Source of the DNA: an uncultured Bacteroidota bacterium
GTDB taxonomy: Bacteria; Bacteroidota; Bacteroidia; Chitinophagales; Chitinophagaceae
Reading direction: 5' to 3'
Assembly: GCA_903882805.1 (NCBI GenBank)
Contig: CAIRYK010000066.1
Location: 1 to 64,000 of the forward strand
DNA: 64,000 nucleotides
Every line of letters starts with the position of its first letter. Positions within the stretch are counted from its first letter, which is position 1. Under the pieces are notes generated by a model. That model had not been told where the DNA came from. It saw nothing but the letters and a program-made list of their open reading frames with translations, and searched no databases. Below, in pieces: positions 63,157 through 64,000 of this stretch. A program made the position numbers and the translations under genes.

Positions 63157-64000
63157 TTAGTTTGATGCGCCAAGAGATGATATCGCTTTTTGAGCGTTCG
63201 ACATAATATCAGCATCAGACATGATACCATTACTCATTCTTATGCTTCTAATAAAACCTGAATATGGATTGTCTCTATTTTTTTGATTGCCAATCATCAT
63301 TGGCATTTCGCTATTTAAGTATGGAGCGCCTCCAGTTGCCACAGCGCCAAGTAACTTCCCATTATCGTAAATTTTCAAATTTTCTTTACTAACAGTAATG
63401 GCAATTACATGCCATTTATTGTTTTCCATATCAAATACCAGATTAGGCATTTCAGCTCTGCCGTTGCTAAATCCAAAAACATATTTATCTGGAAATGCGC
63501 CATTGGCTTGTAAAATGAACCCTTTTTGACCATCGTGCCTGCTAAAGTTGGTTAATAGGGTGGCGCTTGGGCGTTGAGGCCCTATGGGTTTTGTTACAAT
63601 TTCTAATGTGAATTCATCCTTAAGCTGAATACCGGAATGGTCAATACTGTATGCCGGAAGCGTATCTTTAAGATCGATATGGTAAATATCAGATGGTTGT
63701 TTTGGTAAAGCAGACGGCAGATCTTCTTTCGAAATTGCCATCATATCATTTTTTATGACACTTCTGTTATATTCAAGGTATGGTAAGTAATCTTCAAAAT
63801 TCTGTCCCATATATCGGGTGTTCATCACGATATAATAGTTTTTATTGAGCAAGTCTTGAAATAGGTTTAGCATGTCTTTTTTATAAACCCAGGCCGAACA
63901 GGGATTAAAATATCCTTGGGGTGTATAATTGCCGTAATAATAAAAGTAAAAATCATAGTAGAAATCAAAGAAATATACTTTTTTGCTGTTGTTGGTAACT
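63157..64000 (-). CDS. C-terminal part of a protein with a LamG/concanavalin-A-like domain (5' end outside window)
   Basis: The frame stays open from the stop at 63157 to the window edge, so the first in-frame ATG at 63873 need not be the start; the gene probably begins beyond base 64000. About 281 residues are visible. The first 40 are Tyr/Phe-rich (VYFFDFYYDFYFYYYGN). Residues after DHSGIQLKDEFTLEI match a LamG-like jellyroll: TLEIVTKPIG, TLLTNFSRHDGQKGFILQAN, NNKWHVIAITVSKENLKIYDNGKLLGAV, MPMMIGNQKNRDNPYSGFIRSIRM. Such domains bind carbohydrate or protein. The protein ends without a sorting domain. Function unknown. Confidence 0.7.
   Translation of the reverse strand, partial: VTNNSKKVYFFDFYYDFYFYYYGNYTPQGYFNPCSAWVYKKDMLNLFQDLLNKNYYIVMNTRYMGQNFEDYLPYLEYNRSVIKNDMMAISKEDLPSALPKQPSDIYHIDLKDTLPAYSIDHSGIQLKDEFTLEIVTKPIGPQRPSATLLTNFSRHDGQKGFILQANGAFPDKYVFGFSNGRAEMPNLVFDMENNKWHVIAITVSKENLKIYDNGKLLGAVATGGAPYLNSEMPMMIGNQKNRDNPYSGFIRSIRMSNGIMSDADIMSNAQKAISSLGASN

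Overview
The window is chromosomal DNA of a Bacteroidota bacterium, most likely a member of the Chitinophagaceae or a close relative. The evidence is the set of long secreted Ig-like repeat proteins with type IX secretion (T9SS) C-terminal sorting domains, Bacteroidota-type promoters (TTTG, then TAnnTTTG), DUF4249 and DUF6427 proteins, a RicT-like PSP1 protein with a Cys-rich head, and a flexirubin/aryl-polyene-type gene set. No tRNA, rRNA, CRISPR array, transposase or phage gene was found. Both window ends cut through a gene.

Layout. 0-1.2 kb: C-terminal end of a T9SS-exported Ig-like protein. 1.3-10.3 kb: mostly minus-strand housekeeping and envelope genes: a RicT-like PSP1 protein, a lipoprotein carrying an acyl-carrier-protein fold, a PqqB-like metallo-beta-lactamase-fold protein, a CPA1 Na+/H+ antiporter (plus strand), thioredoxin reductase, a DUF4249 lipoprotein, an L,D-transpeptidase and an alpha/beta hydrolase. 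10.4-19.3 kb: a divergent block resembling part of a flexirubin/aryl-polyene pathway: ketosynthase and FabG on the minus strand; a tripartite MMPL transporter/acyltransferase/methyltransferase, a CrtI-like oxidoreductase and a flavin-dependent halogenase on the plus strand, closed by a terminator. 19.4-34.3 kb: core metabolism and envelope genes: DUF6427, purQ, an orphan DsbD N-domain followed by full dsbD, a COG2509 flavoprotein, two tandem TPR proteins, aroB-aroA, metK, surE, anmK.

34.7-60.3 kb is the striking part. Apart from mdh at 44.6 kb and an intergenic patch of palindromes at 45.7-46.1 kb, it consists of five large secreted proteins: a 3218-residue protein with a glycine-rich head and about 34 Ig-like repeats, a 522-residue beta-propeller-like protein, a 1280-residue protein with 16 repeats, an 1806-residue mosaic of two repeat types, and an 849-residue NHL-propeller protein. 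All five end in a T9SS-type sorting domain. In the Ig-like repeats the cysteines follow a register which, read by eye over all copies, fits a disulfide from the N-terminal Cys of repeat i to the C-terminal Cys of repeat i+1. The 1280-residue protein shows this best (10 of 10 donor/acceptor pairs), and a paired loss in repeats 19/20 of the 3218-residue protein agrees. This is my strongest candidate for an undescribed structural principle.

60.7-62.9 kb holds an ECF sigma factor followed by a protein with a cytoplasmic head, one transmembrane helix, a long disordered linker and a predicted outer-membrane barrel, the layout of dual membrane-spanning anti-sigma factors. The window ends inside a LamG-like protein.

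All assignments are from reading motifs and translations by eye; no database search was run.
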